Shown here piece after piece: positions 14,996-23,431 of a DNA stretch of 30,818 bases. A program made the translations under genes and the position numbers. Where the stretch lies: assembly GCA_029063695.1 (NCBI GenBank), contig JAIDNR010000356.1, positions 1 to 30,818 on the forward strand, in the 5' to 3' direction. Source of the stretch: Ruminococcus sp. (GTDB lineage: Bacteria; Bacillota; Clostridia; Oscillospirales; Ruminococcaceae). The notes under the pieces are model-generated. The model ran no database searches and was not told where the DNA came from. It worked only from the letters and a program-made list of their open reading frames with translations. How positions within the stretch are numbered: the first letter of the stretch is position 1; every line of letters starts with the position of its first letter.

Positions 14996-16730
14996 CAGAA
15001 GTCGTTCTTTCCGTCTCGTATTGTGGAATAAGTTCATTTCCGCCGCAAAGTGTGATATATTCATCAAGAGAAATAACACCGTCGGAATTATATATTCTTA
15101 TAAAAGAATCCTTGTCCATAAATTCTTCGGAAAATTCACCGTTTTCGTTTTTTATATATTTTCCGTACCACAATCCGAAGAATGACCATACTGAATTATC
15201 ACGGAATGATGCATCAATATCGGGAATTTCACTGCATTCGCTCAGTGCAATCAGTTTATCTTCTCCGACTATCTTCTGTAATGCAAGAAACTGTTCATAG
15301 CGGCTTCCGTAATCCTTTTCACTGCTCATATAAATATCGAGTGACGCTATATCAAATGTGCTTTTATCAACAAGAGTACTTTCGCTCTGACCGTTCCACA
15401 CCCAGATAAGATTATCAAGTTCAAAGTAATCGGTGAAACGTCTGTACATAAGATTCCAGAGCCATTTATATGCTTCCGTATCTCCGCCCCACCAGAACCA
15501 TTCGCCTGCTGATTCATGGAGAGGTCTCCAAAGAACAGGAACTCCCCTGTTTTTCAGTGACATAAGCTGTCCTGCCATATTGTCAATATCCAGAATAAGA
15601 CCGTAGCACTGTTCGGATATTCTGCCCTCACCGTAAAGACCACGTATTTCCTCTTGTGTGAGAGTTGCAATATCAATATCGGTTACGGCATCAGCAAGCA
15701 CAAAGTCAGTCTCTTTTGCATATACGGACGATTTTTTTGACGGTGATTCCCAATACCACATAAGACTGACTATACCGCCTTTTTTATACCAGTCTGCACA
15801 GGCATCAATATCCCTGAATGTACTGTCAAATGAATTTCCAGAATTATGAAGAGCTGAAAATCTTATTACAGGGTATTTTCCCGTAGTCTGATAAATCAGT
15901 TCGATTTCCTCATTTTCTGGACTTGAAGCATATTGTCCCGTAAGTGTATATTTACCATAATTTTCAGTCAAGAAGTTAAGAAGTGCCTTTGCAGATTCAC
16001 CTGCCTGCTTATTTACAGGTTCATTGGTGGCATCATATTTTATCTCACTCAGTGACGTATTATCGGCAAGTTTAAGATAATCAATCTTTATATTGCCGTC
16101 GGCTGCACGGAGTTCGATTTCCGACTGACCTTTGACAAGAAAAACACCGTAAAGTGTAATGAGTGTAAATTCACCGTCATTCATTGTCTTGAAACTGCTT
16201 ATTTCAGAACCGTTGAGCGAAACTTTGCAATTTACAAGATGTTCTGAGGCAATGCTGAATGACAAATCATAATGCTGATTACTTGGTGCATCAATATCAA
16301 AGACTATAAATGAACTTCCGTCGGGCTTGAATCCCGTAACATAGCCATCTCCGCTGAAAGCAGGAGTATCATTTTCTTTAACAGGGTTTGTAGATGATGA
16401 AGTTTCAGATTCAGTATCTCCGTCTAATTCTTCCGTACCTTCAATTTTAAGTCCTTCACTCAGTCGGGCAAATTCGGCTTCATATAAGTCACCTGTACTT
16501 TTTTTCTCGATTTCGGGATAGGATATTGGAAAATCAGGATAAGTCTCAGGCGGTGAAGTTGATACCGCCGATGTTTCAATTATATCTGTTACTGTACCTG
16601 TATCTGTCTCCGACTCAGATATACTGATTTCAGAGGCTTTTTCCACAGTATTTTTGCTTTGACATGATGTCAGTCCTGCTGTAACAGATAATGCTGTCAC
16701 AGCAAGAGCAAATATTTTGTTTAATCTCAT
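14934..16730 (-). CDS. GH26 beta-mannanase lipoprotein with CBM35
   Basis: 598 residues. A lipoprotein signal (lipobox GLTSC, C23) and a Ser/Thr/Glu-rich linker precede a CBM35-like domain (about 83-223, opening YEAE) and a GH26 catalytic barrel (about 245-562). The acid/base is E406 in WRPLHESAGEWFWWG and the nucleophile is E498 in IALSECSEIPD; both are present, so it should be active. Most GH26 enzymes are endo-beta-1,4-mannanases, so surface cleavage of mannan or glucomannan is likely. A Ser/Thr-rich tail follows the barrel and no dockerin is present, so it is membrane-anchored rather than cellulosomal. It starts 3 bases after the GH95-like gene stop codon. Confidence 0.93.
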   Translation of the reverse strand: MRLNKIFALAVTALSVTAGLTSCQSKNTVEKASEISISESETDTGTVTDIIETSAVSTSPPETYPDFPISYPEIEKKSTGDLYEAEFARLSEGLKIEGTEELDGDTESETSSSTNPVKENDTPAFSGDGYVTGFKPDGSSFIVFDIDAPSNQHYDLSFSIASEHLVNCKVSLNGSEISSFKTMNDGEFTLITLYGVFLVKGQSEIELRAADGNIKIDYLKLADNTSLSEIKYDATNEPVNKQAGESAKALLNFLTENYGKYTLTGQYASSPENEEIELIYQTTGKYPVIRFSALHNSGNSFDSTFRDIDACADWYKKGGIVSLMWYWESPSKKSSVYAKETDFVLADAVTDIDIATLTQEEIRGLYGEGRISEQCYGLILDIDNMAGQLMSLKNRGVPVLWRPLHESAGEWFWWGGDTEAYKWLWNLMYRRFTDYFELDNLIWVWNGQSESTLVDKSTFDIASLDIYMSSEKDYGSRYEQFLALQKIVGEDKLIALSECSEIPDIDASFRDNSVWSFFGLWYGKYIKNENGEFSEEFMDKDSFIRIYNSDGVISLDEYITLCGGNELIPQYETERTTSVSTDFSTISTSTETTEYSGE

Positions 16731-16733
16731 AAG

Positions 16734-19055
16734 TTAACACCTTATTATATATGTCATTTCTTTCGTTGTATTGAATATGATAACACCATTTTCAATTCTT
16801 GTGTTAATATCTTCGTCCTCACAGATTATGCTTACAGCAGCACCGTTAATAAGTCTGATATGACATTCTTTTCCTACATTGGATTTTATTTCCGCCCCTG
16901 TAAGCTTTCCGTCAGCCCATTCCATGCTTACTTCAAATCCGCCTTTTGCCCTTAATCCACGGACATAGCCCTTGCTCCATTCCTGCGGAAGTGCAGGAAG
17001 AAGAATAATTTCGCCGTTTGTGCATTGTATGAGTGATTCGGCGATTGCCGATACAGCACCCATATTTGCATCAATTCTGAAATCGGGATATGAATTGATA
17101 AGATTGGGAGAAGTTGAGCGTGCGAGCAGATTCTTTATATGCTCATAAACCATATTGCCGTCATACAGCCTTGCCCACATATTTGCAGTCCATGCACATC
17201 CAAAACCTTTATCAAGTCCGCCATGAATAAGCCGTCGGATAAGAGTTGTTCTTGAGGCTGCGGCAAGTTTCGGAGTTTTTGCAGGAGTTATGAGGTCTGC
17301 CGGATAAAGTGCAAAAAGATGATACAGAAGTCTTTCTGGTGACTCTGCTTCATTATAATCATTATTCCACTCTTTTATCTGACCATACTTTCCGATTTCA
17401 ATTTCGGGCAGTCGTGCAACCAGCGGTTTCAGTACTTCTGCAAATTCATCATCAAATCCAAGTATATCACACGTTTTTATTATATCATTAAACAGAACCG
17501 TAAGAATCTGTGAATCAACAGCCGAACCCGTACACAGATGAACTTTTGAGCCGTTTTCAGCAATATATGCACTTGTCGGTGAGACAGACGGTGATACAAC
17601 AAGTCTGCTTTTTTCGTCCTCTGAAAGATAATTGACAAAAAACATTGCGGCACTTCTGAGAATTTTATATCGTCTTTCAAGAAAATCCCTGTCCATTATA
17701 TATTCATAATGTTCAAAAATGTGAATGGCAAGCCATGCAAGACCCATACACCACACGGAATCCGGAGATATATCCTGTGGGACAGAATCGCCCCACAAAT
17801 CCGATGCCGTATGACATACGCTTCCGTCGGCTGTACCATACATTTTTTCAGCGGTTTTTCTTCCCGTTTTTACAATAAGTCTTGCAAGCTCAAAAAGCGG
17901 ATAGAAACATTCCGTTATTCCGCATACATCGGCTGCCCAGTAACACATCTGCAAACTGCCTGAAAGAATGTATCTGTATTGTGAATCTGGATTATCATTC
18001 CACAATCCGCATATATTCATCGGCAGAGTTCCTGTGCCTGCTGTAATCATGAGATAACGACCGAAATTGAAATAGAGTTCAATAAGCTTATTGTCATTGA
18101 TAAGACGTGTACATTCCTTGCTGTTAAGTTTGTCGCCTTTCAGACGCTGTATTCTTTCATCAGTAGTCATTGCCTCAAGATTCTCATGACTGTTGTCCTC
18201 AATAAAAAGTTCAACTCTGTTGTATAATTTCCGATACCATGAAATATAGTTATCTGCTATTTCTTCATACTTCATTTTTATGGCATCATCAAGTGATTCC
18301 ATAACCATTTCTCTGTGTTCTTCAATCTCTTCTGTATCAATATCAGTTCTTGCATTGAAAACAAGCATAACAGAATCAGCGTTTCTTACACAGATTCTGT
18401 TTCCGAAAATTCTCATTTCACCGCCTTCGGCTTTTACAGCAATACCTGCCATGAAATTTATTCCCTCAGCTCCGCCGATTCCGCCTGAATACATTATTAT
18501 ATTGTCTTTTGTATCAACAGCACGGTTTGCTGTGCAGAATTCATCTCTGCCGTCAAGCCACACATCAAATGATATGCTGTTATCTGTATCACAGGAAAAT
18601 CTGATAACAAGACCCTCATCGCCCGTGCAGATATAATAACGCTGAAAATGTTTGTCTCCTGCATCAAATTCAATACCTGAAACTGAATTTTCCAGATTAA
18701 GAAAACGGGTATAGTTTTTTGCTTTTCCCTTTGTGAAGCAATTAATATGCAGATCAAGAAACGGCATATATCTCCTCATATTGAAAGGAGTTCCCTGCAT
18801 GGATTCAAATGCCAATCTTTCCGCAGAAGAAATATCACCTTTTTCTATAAGATTTTTTACCTCTTTTATACCTTTGCAGGCATCAGGATTAATTCTGTCA
18901 AGATGTGTTCCCGACCAGAAACTGTCAAGATTAAGTTTTATAAGTTCTTCTGTCGGATTTCCGTAAATCAGTCCGCCGATTCTGCCGTTTCCGACAGGAA
19001 CAGCTTCACTGCTGTTTCGGGCGTGAGTTCTATATTTAAGTAAACTTTCTGACAT
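16734..19055 (-). CDS. GH95-family glycoside hydrolase-like protein with altered catalytic residues
   Basis: 773 residues; the full GH95 layout: an N-terminal beta-sandwich opening with EAVPVGNGRIGGLIYG, a linker, an (alpha/alpha)6 barrel from about 310 (GTLPMNICGLWN, WTANMWARLYDG, FRIDANMG) and a C-terminal domain (LLPALPQEW, LRAKGGFEVSMEW). GH95 contains alpha-1,2-L-fucosidases and alpha-L-galactosidases. The usual NxN asparagine pair before LQMNYW is S365-G-S367 here (YILSGSLQMCYW), and the usual SPEN/SPEH glutamate is T494 (SVSPTSAY). Specificity has therefore changed or activity is lost. No signal peptide, hence cytoplasmic. Start at 19055 with GGAG 9 bases upstream. First gene of the operon with GH26 and the HAD-like gene. 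Confidence 0.82.
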   Translation of the reverse strand: MSESLLKYRTHARNSSEAVPVGNGRIGGLIYGNPTEELIKLNLDSFWSGTHLDRINPDACKGIKEVKNLIEKGDISSAERLAFESMQGTPFNMRRYMPFLDLHINCFTKGKAKNYTRFLNLENSVSGIEFDAGDKHFQRYYICTGDEGLVIRFSCDTDNSISFDVWLDGRDEFCTANRAVDTKDNIIMYSGGIGGAEGINFMAGIAVKAEGGEMRIFGNRICVRNADSVMLVFNARTDIDTEEIEEHREMVMESLDDAIKMKYEEIADNYISWYRKLYNRVELFIEDNSHENLEAMTTDERIQRLKGDKLNSKECTRLINDNKLIELYFNFGRYLMITAGTGTLPMNICGLWNDNPDSQYRYILSGSLQMCYWAADVCGITECFYPLFELARLIVKTGRKTAEKMYGTADGSVCHTASDLWGDSVPQDISPDSVWCMGLAWLAIHIFEHYEYIMDRDFLERRYKILRSAAMFFVNYLSEDEKSRLVVSPSVSPTSAYIAENGSKVHLCTGSAVDSQILTVLFNDIIKTCDILGFDDEFAEVLKPLVARLPEIEIGKYGQIKEWNNDYNEAESPERLLYHLFALYPADLITPAKTPKLAAASRTTLIRRLIHGGLDKGFGCAWTANMWARLYDGNMVYEHIKNLLARSTSPNLINSYPDFRIDANMGAVSAIAESLIQCTNGEIILLPALPQEWSKGYVRGLRAKGGFEVSMEWADGKLTGAEIKSNVGKECHIRLINGAAVSIICEDEDINTRIENGVIIFNTTKEMTYIIRC

Positions 19056-19092
19056 TATTATCATCTCCATTCTTAAACTGAAAATTTATTTC

Positions 19093-19121
19093 ATTATATC
19101 ACACTTATAGTTTTTATGCAA
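19093..19121 (-). promoter_or_regulatory. Promoter of the GH95-GH26-HAD operon
   Basis: On the minus strand TTGCAT (19121-19116), 17 bases, TATAAT (19098-19093), about 38 bases upstream of the start codon. Confidence 0.8.
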
Positions 19122-19194
19122 GAGATTTTTAATATTAGTCATAATTTGACAAAAAATTACAACTTACGACAAATTGTTCTGTAAGATTAAATAA

Positions 19195-19223
19195 TTGAAT
19201 TTTATGCCGTTATATGATATAAT
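19195..19223 (+). promoter_or_regulatory. Promoter of the zinc-ribbon protein gene
   Basis: TTGAAT (19195-19200), 17 bases, TATAAT (19218-19223), 28 bases before the start codon. It diverges from the GH95 operon promoter. Confidence 0.75.
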
Positions 19224-19251
19224 GTAATCAAATAAAATCGGGAGGTTTTTT

Positions 19252-19734
19252 ATGGCAAAATGTTTAAACTGCGGAGAAGAAGTTACAGGAAGTTTCTGTA
19301 TAAACTGTGGTACGCCTGCTCCGGAATCAAAAGTGAATCTTGAAAAAACGGAAACGGTTAAGCCTGAAATTATTAATACGGAAGAATCTGTAAATAAAAT
19401 TGAAGTAGTACAGCCACAGAATCAGTATCAGAACAATTTCTCAGGTACAGCACAGACAAACCAGAATCCTACACCACCGCCTGTATATAATAATATTCAG
19501 GTGAATATGCCAAATGTTACAACAAGCGTCGGCGGCTGGATAGGCTGGCTTCTGCTTATTTCATTTCTCAACATCATAGGTGTTCTTATAATGCTGTGTG
19601 CAACAAAAGATGAATCGGCAAAGAACTTTGCAAAGGCTTATCTTGTATTCTTCGGAATATGTACTGCCATCGCCCTTATAATTCTGCTCATCTGCATTCT
19701 TATTCCTGTCATGATTGGTGCAGCCAGCCGCTGA
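19252..19734 (+). CDS. Zinc-ribbon membrane protein
   Basis: 160 residues. The N-terminus is a zinc ribbon with C4-x2-C7 and C16-x2-C19 (CLNCGEE, CINCGTP). A Gln/Asn/Pro-rich linker (about 30-88) follows, then two transmembrane segments (about 93-116 and 131-157). Such proteins are common and functionally undefined in Firmicutes. GGAGG precedes the ATG. It is a single-gene unit closed by the terminator at 19757-19791. Confidence 0.85.
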   Translation: MAKCLNCGEEVTGSFCINCGTPAPESKVNLEKTETVKPEIINTEESVNKIEVVQPQNQYQNNFSGTAQTNQNPTPPPVYNNIQVNMPNVTTSVGGWIGWLLLISFLNIIGVLIMLCATKDESAKNFAKAYLVFFGICTAIALIILLICILIPVMIGAASR

Positions 19735-19756
19735 TAATAAGAATAATAAAAACAAA

Positions 19757-19791
19757 AAATCCTGTGGTGCTGATTAAACATCACAGGATTT
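19757..19791. terminator. Bidirectional terminator between zinc-ribbon and MIF-like genes
   Basis: AAATCCTGTGGTG (19757-19769) pairs with CATCACAGGATTT (19779-19791) with one G-U pair. It lies between convergent genes, with A-rich sequence on one side and TGCTTATTTT on the other. Confidence 0.88.
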
Positions 19792-19799
19792 GCTTATTT

Positions 19800-20141
19800 T
19801 CAGAAATTTGAGCCATTCCAGCCCCAGTTCTGTGTTGTCATGTAACTTACATATATTCTGGATTTGTCAATTTCAAGTTCCTTATTGAGAATATCACAGA
19901 TTTTTCTTGTAAGTACATTAAATGCACTTGAATTTTCAGAGCCGAATATACTCACTTCAACCATAGCGGCAGGTTCGTCAGTACCTTTAAAATAAAGGTT
20001 AAGACCATCATCAATTCCCACCATAAGCCACGCTTCCGATTTTCCAGGAATAGCTGTCACAGCCTGTCCGAGTTCTGATTTTATTGCCGTATTCTGTTTA
20101 TTGTCTGTAATAACGTTTGTTTTAACATTGATAAAAGGCAT
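19800..20141 (-). CDS. MIF/phenylpyruvate tautomerase-like protein
   Basis: 113 residues of the macrophage migration inhibitory factor-like tautomerase family. After Met removal the N-terminus is Pro (MPFINVKTN), the catalytic base of the family. The SEAWLMVGIDDGLNLYFKG segment and the C-terminal IYVSYMTTQNWGWNGSNF fit family topology, and the length is standard. It may keto-enol tautomerise a small substrate; the physiological one is unknown. Start at 20141 has AAGGAGG upstream. Last gene of the four-gene lipoprotein operon, 19 bases after the preceding stop codon. Confidence 0.9.
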   Translation of the reverse strand: MPFINVKTNVITDNKQNTAIKSELGQAVTAIPGKSEAWLMVGIDDGLNLYFKGTDEPAAMVEVSIFGSENSSAFNVLTRKICDILNKELEIDKSRIYVSYMTTQNWGWNGSNF

Positions 20142-20160
20142 TATAATTTCCTCCTTGATT

Positions 20161-20859
20161 TTAAACAATATATATCTGACCGTCTATTTCATATACAGCA
20201 AGGACAATTGCTTCCATATGATTGGTAAGCTGATATGCACCGCTTCCTTCTATACTGTAGCAGGTATATCCGCCTATTTCAACAACTTTTTTCGATGTTA
20301 CCTTATCAAGTACATCTATTTTTTCAAGATAGCCGTCAGCTATTTCAGTATATGACTTTCCGCCGTTGCTGTCTCCGTCAAGGCAATTTGATATATCAAT
20401 ATAATTTATCTCAAAGCCTTCACCAAGATAGCTTACAGCAGCATTGTAAACATTATCAATATATTCGTCAATATCAGAAATGTTGTTATTCTGACAGAAA
20501 GCTTCAATATATCCGTCATAGTAAAGAGATTTCATAGCATCATGGTCATTTTCATTGAGTGCGACAATATAGTCATGAATTGCATATATTTCGGAATAAT
20601 CGGGATTATTCTCATCACTACTGCCAAAATAGCGTCTGTCAAAGCAGGTTATGTATTTAACATGGTCATCATTTGACTCCGAAAGTTCATATACAGTAGA
20701 ACCATAGGGCATATCTTCCTCTTTGAGGTTGACATCATCTCCGGCATCGCCGACGAGCTGTTTGCCTGATGTTAATGAACTTTCATCTTTTTCATCTGCA
20801 CACGAAGCCATTGAAACAGCTATAAAAACTGCCATGATACCACATAAAAATTTTTTCAT
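20161..20859 (-). CDS. Putative NTF2-like lipoprotein A
   Basis: 232 residues with a lipoprotein signal (lipobox MASC, C20) and an acidic N-terminal linker. From about residue 90 the pattern resembles small NTF2/SnoaL-like extracytoplasmic domains: a helical YAIHDYIVALNENDHDAMKSLYYDGY, then beta strands ending in YEIDGQIYIV. I cannot name a function. It shares the signal, linker and final DGxxY strand pattern with the next gene upstream (20873-21625), so the two may be distant paralogues. The start is set by AGGAG 10 bases before ATG 20859. The upstream stop codon is 13 bases away. Confidence 0.75.
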   Translation of the reverse strand: MKKFLCGIMAVFIAVSMASCADEKDESSLTSGKQLVGDAGDDVNLKEEDMPYGSTVYELSESNDDHVKYITCFDRRYFGSSDENNPDYSEIYAIHDYIVALNENDHDAMKSLYYDGYIEAFCQNNNISDIDEYIDNVYNAAVSYLGEGFEINYIDISNCLDGDSNGGKSYTEIADGYLEKIDVLDKVTSKKVVEIGGYTCYSIEGSGAYQLTNHMEAIVLAVYEIDGQIYIV

Positions 20860-20872
20860 AATAAAAATCTCC

Positions 20873-21625
20873 TTAACCGAATGTATAGTATTTACCGTCT
20901 TTTTCGGCAAAGACAATATCCATTCCACTGATAATGCGATGTTCTTCGCCGTCCTCACCCTCAGCGATTATATAGAAAGTGAAGTATCTGAATCCGTCCG
21001 CCTGTTCACTGATATATGTGTAATAATCCATATCAAGAACTTCGTTGAGATATTCAAAAAAGCTTTTGGTAAGTCCCTCATTTGTTTCACCCTCAAGAAG
21101 TTCTGTATTTTCGGCACGTATACGTGTTATCTTGAAGTCACCTGTGTGCTTATCATCTTCGGAAACTTCATAAGTGCCGAGAATCTCCTGAATCATATAG
21201 TTTCTGATATTACTGCATTGCAGTTCAAACGAACTTTTCAGATTATATTCCTCATCATCATTACTATAAGTTTCAACAAGATACTTGTTGTATCTTTCAA
21301 CATAATCGGAAGCAAGGCATGACTTATACAATTCAAAATCCCTGTTCTGAAAAGCAGTGAAATATCTTTCAAGAGTGAGCATGAGTTCTGTCGGAATATC
21401 GGAATCTTCATAATAAAGCTTTATGCCGCTTTCACTTACACGATAACTGCCCAAGCCGTATTCTTCACTGTCTTCAGCAGGAGTTATAATGTCAGATACA
21501 CCATTTTCGCCGATTGAAACAGTCTGAGATACGGAATTTCTTGATGATATATCATCAACTTCCGAACATGAAACCAGACAGAACATACAGACAAGAACAG
21601 CAGTAATTTTTTTAATATTCAGCAT
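20873..21625 (-). CDS. Putative NTF2-like lipoprotein B
   Basis: 250 residues with a lipoprotein signal (lipobox LVSC, C20). The mature part is acidic. From about residue 85 (TLERYFTAFQNRDFELYKSC) it has the helix-then-sheet pattern of NTF2-like domains, ending DIVFAEKDGKYYTFG. No function is recognisable. GGAG lies 6 bases before ATG 21625; an in-frame TTG 12 bases upstream overlaps that site and is rejected. It lies 12 bases after the LRR lipoprotein gene in the same operon. Confidence 0.75.
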   Translation of the reverse strand: MLNIKKITAVLVCMFCLVSCSEVDDISSRNSVSQTVSIGENGVSDIITPAEDSEEYGLGSYRVSESGIKLYYEDSDIPTELMLTLERYFTAFQNRDFELYKSCLASDYVERYNKYLVETYSNDDEEYNLKSSFELQCSNIRNYMIQEILGTYEVSEDDKHTGDFKITRIRAENTELLEGETNEGLTKSFFEYLNEVLDMDYYTYISEQADGFRYFTFYIIAEGEDGEEHRIISGMDIVFAEKDGKYYTFG

Positions 21626-21637
21626 ATTTTTCTCCAA

Positions 21638-22303
21638 TTATAATGATGATACATTTATACCGTTTTCAAATGCCCATTTATAAATATCGGATTTTTCATC
21701 AGCATAGACAGTAAGTGATGGAATTGATTCAAGTCCCCAGTCCTCGTATTTAAGTTCAGGATTATTGACAGTAAGTGAAGTCATGCTCTCACACGCTGTA
21801 AAAGCTTCCATTTCAATCGAAATGGTACTTGCGGGAATGACAAGCGATTCAAGACTTGTACATGCCACGAATGCACCACGTTCAATTTCGGTAAGTGTTT
21901 CGGGAAGATTGATACTTTTCATTGACGAACAGTCCATAAAAGCGTTTTCGCATATAACCTCAATTGTATCGGGAAGTATAACGGATTCAATATTAAACTG
22001 AGCTTCAAAGGCATAGAACCCGATTTTTGTAACAGGTACATCCTCAATTGTATCGGGAATTACAACATCAAGTTCATTGCCTGTATATTTAGTAATAGTC
22101 ACACCGCCGTCAAGAATCTCGTATTCAAAATCCGTAATGGATTCAATATCACGGATTCTTTCAGTCGGTATTTCCTCTGTAACTTCTATAACTTCCGAAA
22201 CTTCTTCAGACGATTCGGAAATGTCACTTTCGCTTGATGTATTATCTCCGCAGCCTGAAAATAACATCGCAACCGCAAAGATTATTGAAATTGTCTTTTT
22301 CAT
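21638..22303 (-). CDS. BspA-type leucine-rich-repeat lipoprotein
   Basis: 221 residues. A lipoprotein signal (lipobox FSGC, C18) is followed by a Ser/Glu-rich linker (about 20-48) and four to five LRR_5/BspA-type repeats (about 65-190) with the recurring pattern IPDTIxxIxxxAFxxCxSLxSxxIP. Such repeats are common in surface proteins of gut bacteria and are thought to mediate binding. GGAG precedes the ATG. First gene of the four-gene operon, with a promoter at 22508-22536 and a leader of about 195 bases. Confidence 0.88.
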   Translation of the reverse strand: MKKTISIIFAVAMLFSGCGDNTSSESDISESSEEVSEVIEVTEEIPTERIRDIESITDFEYEILDGGVTITKYTGNELDVVIPDTIEDVPVTKIGFYAFEAQFNIESVILPDTIEVICENAFMDCSSMKSINLPETLTEIERGAFVACTSLESLVIPASTISIEMEAFTACESMTSLTVNNPELKYEDWGLESIPSLTVYADEKSDIYKWAFENGINVSSL

Positions 22304-22507
22304 TATTGTATCTCCATTGTTTTTTGAAAATATGTTTTAACTGTGAAAATCTGCTGAAAATTATAATTCTGTTTTTAACTGAAGGTATTATGATTTAATA
22401 AGTTCTGAAATTTTCCGCTTTAAAATCATAGCAGAAAAAAATATAATCATTATAAAGCGAACAAAAAATATTTTATTTTATGTCACCCGCCCTTTAATTA
22501 TGCTTTA

Positions 22508-22536
22508 ATTGTATCATAACTTTATGGATTTGTCAA
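22508..22536 (-). promoter_or_regulatory. Promoter of the LRR lipoprotein operon
   Basis: On the minus strand TTGACA (22536-22531), 17 bases, TACAAT (22513-22508). It lies about 200 bases upstream of the first start codon. Confidence 0.75.
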
Positions 22537-22571
22537 GTAAATTGATTTGATGGATACACAAATCAATTTGC
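22537..22571. promoter_or_regulatory. Palindrome abutting the -35, candidate operator
   Basis: GTAAATTGATTTG (22537-22549) and CAAATCAATTTGC (22559-22571) are inverted complements with one G-T position and a 9-base centre. The repeat starts at the base next to the minus-strand -35 hexamer and carries no U-tract, so it suits a protein-binding site better than a terminator. Confidence 0.5.
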
Positions 22572-22604
22572 TTAAACAGTCCAATCCCACAAAATTAATA
22601 TTAT

Positions 22605-22633
22605 TTGACTTCAATCATCAGTTGTGCTATAAT
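22605..22633 (+). promoter_or_regulatory. Promoter of the TtcA-family gene
   Basis: TTGACT (22605-22610), 17 bases, TATAAT (22628-22633). Transcription should start near 22640, only about 15 bases before ATG 22655, which rules out the longer in-frame start at 22547. Confidence 0.85.
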
Positions 22634-22654
22634 ATAAATCAGGAGTTGAAAAGA

Positions 22655-23395
22655 ATGAATAATATAATATGGAAAAATTTCCGACGTGCCGTTAGAGACT
22701 ACAGACTTGTGAACTCAGGTGACAGAATAGGTGTATGTATATCAGGCGGAAAAGATTCAATGATTATGGCTGTATGTATGAAACTTCTGCAAAGGGAAAT
22801 TGACTTTCATGCGGAATTTATCGTAATGAATCCAGGATACTCTCAGAATAATCTTGATATAATCAGACATAATCTGGAAAAATTTGATATTACAGCGGAA
22901 ATCAGTAATACAAGTGTTTTTGAATCAATCCACAAAGAAAAAAGCCCGTGTTTTCTCTGCTCCCGCCTGAGAAGAGGCTGGCTTTACAGGAATGCTCAGG
23001 AAAAAGAACTGAATAAAATAGCATTGGGTCATCACTTTGATGATGCCGTCGAGACAATTCTTATGGGAATGCTGTACGGTTCACAGATGCAGGCTATGCT
23101 TCCGAAACTCAAAGCAGAGAACTATCCCGTTGAAGTAATCCGTCCGTTGTACAGAGTGCGTGAAAGCAGTATAAAAGAATGGGCTGATGAAAATAATCTC
23201 AGCTTTATAGCCTGCGAATGTGGACTTGAAAATAAATCATCAAAACGTGAGGAAATAAAAGAAATACTTTGCCTGCTCCGTGAAAAAAATCCATATGTTG
23301 ATATGAATATATTCAGGTCTGCTGAAAATGTAAATCTCAAACGACTTATTTCATATCATGATGGCGATAAATACCACAGTTTCCTTGATGACTAA
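22655..23395 (+). CDS. TtcA-family tRNA 2-thiocytidine synthetase-like ATPase
   Basis: 246 residues; PP-loop ATP pyrophosphatase with SGGKDS at 30-35. The TtcA-type cysteines are in CFLC (C99, C102) followed by SRLRRGWLY, with a further C187-E-C189. GHHFDDAVET follows the first cysteine pair. The family adenylates a tRNA base and inserts sulfur using an Fe-S cluster; TtcA modifies C32. Clostridial homologues can differ in target, so no symbol is assigned. ATG at 22655 has AGGAG upstream and matches the promoter. Single-gene unit with its own terminator. Confidence 0.88.
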   Translation: MNNIIWKNFRRAVRDYRLVNSGDRIGVCISGGKDSMIMAVCMKLLQREIDFHAEFIVMNPGYSQNNLDIIRHNLEKFDITAEISNTSVFESIHKEKSPCFLCSRLRRGWLYRNAQEKELNKIALGHHFDDAVETILMGMLYGSQMQAMLPKLKAENYPVEVIRPLYRVRESSIKEWADENNLSFIACECGLENKSSKREEIKEILCLLREKNPYVDMNIFRSAENVNLKRLISYHDGDKYHSFLDD

Positions 23396-23399
23396 AAAA

Positions 23400-23431
23400 T
23401 CGGGAATGGTGAAATCAATCATCATTCCCGA
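23400..23431. terminator. Terminator overlapping the 3' end of the convergent gene
   Basis: TCGGGAATGGTGA (23400-23412) pairs with TCATCATTCCCGA (23419-23431) with one G-U pair, followed on the plus strand by AACTTTTTA. The right arm encodes the last residues (FGNDD) and stop codon of the ADP-ribosylglycohydrolase on the minus strand. Confidence 0.88.

Larger units (their letters stand above)
22304..22654. other. 350-bp intergenic region between divergent units
   Basis: It holds the minus-strand promoter of the lipoprotein operon (22508-22536), a 13-bp palindrome (22537-22571) and the plus-strand ttcA-like promoter (22605-22633). From about 22500 down to 22304 lies the AT-rich untranslated leader of the lipoprotein operon; I recognise no riboswitch class in it. 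Confidence 0.7.

Noticed and set aside
14882..15079. N-terminal extension of the HAD-like protein to 15079
   Set aside because: It would overlap the mannanase gene by about 146 bp with low-complexity Gln-rich sequence, while a TTG with a strong AAGGAGG site starts exactly after that overlap.
22547..22654. Longer start for the TtcA-family gene at 22547
   Set aside because: The consensus promoter at 22605-22633 lies inside that extension, and AGGAG sits properly before ATG 22655.
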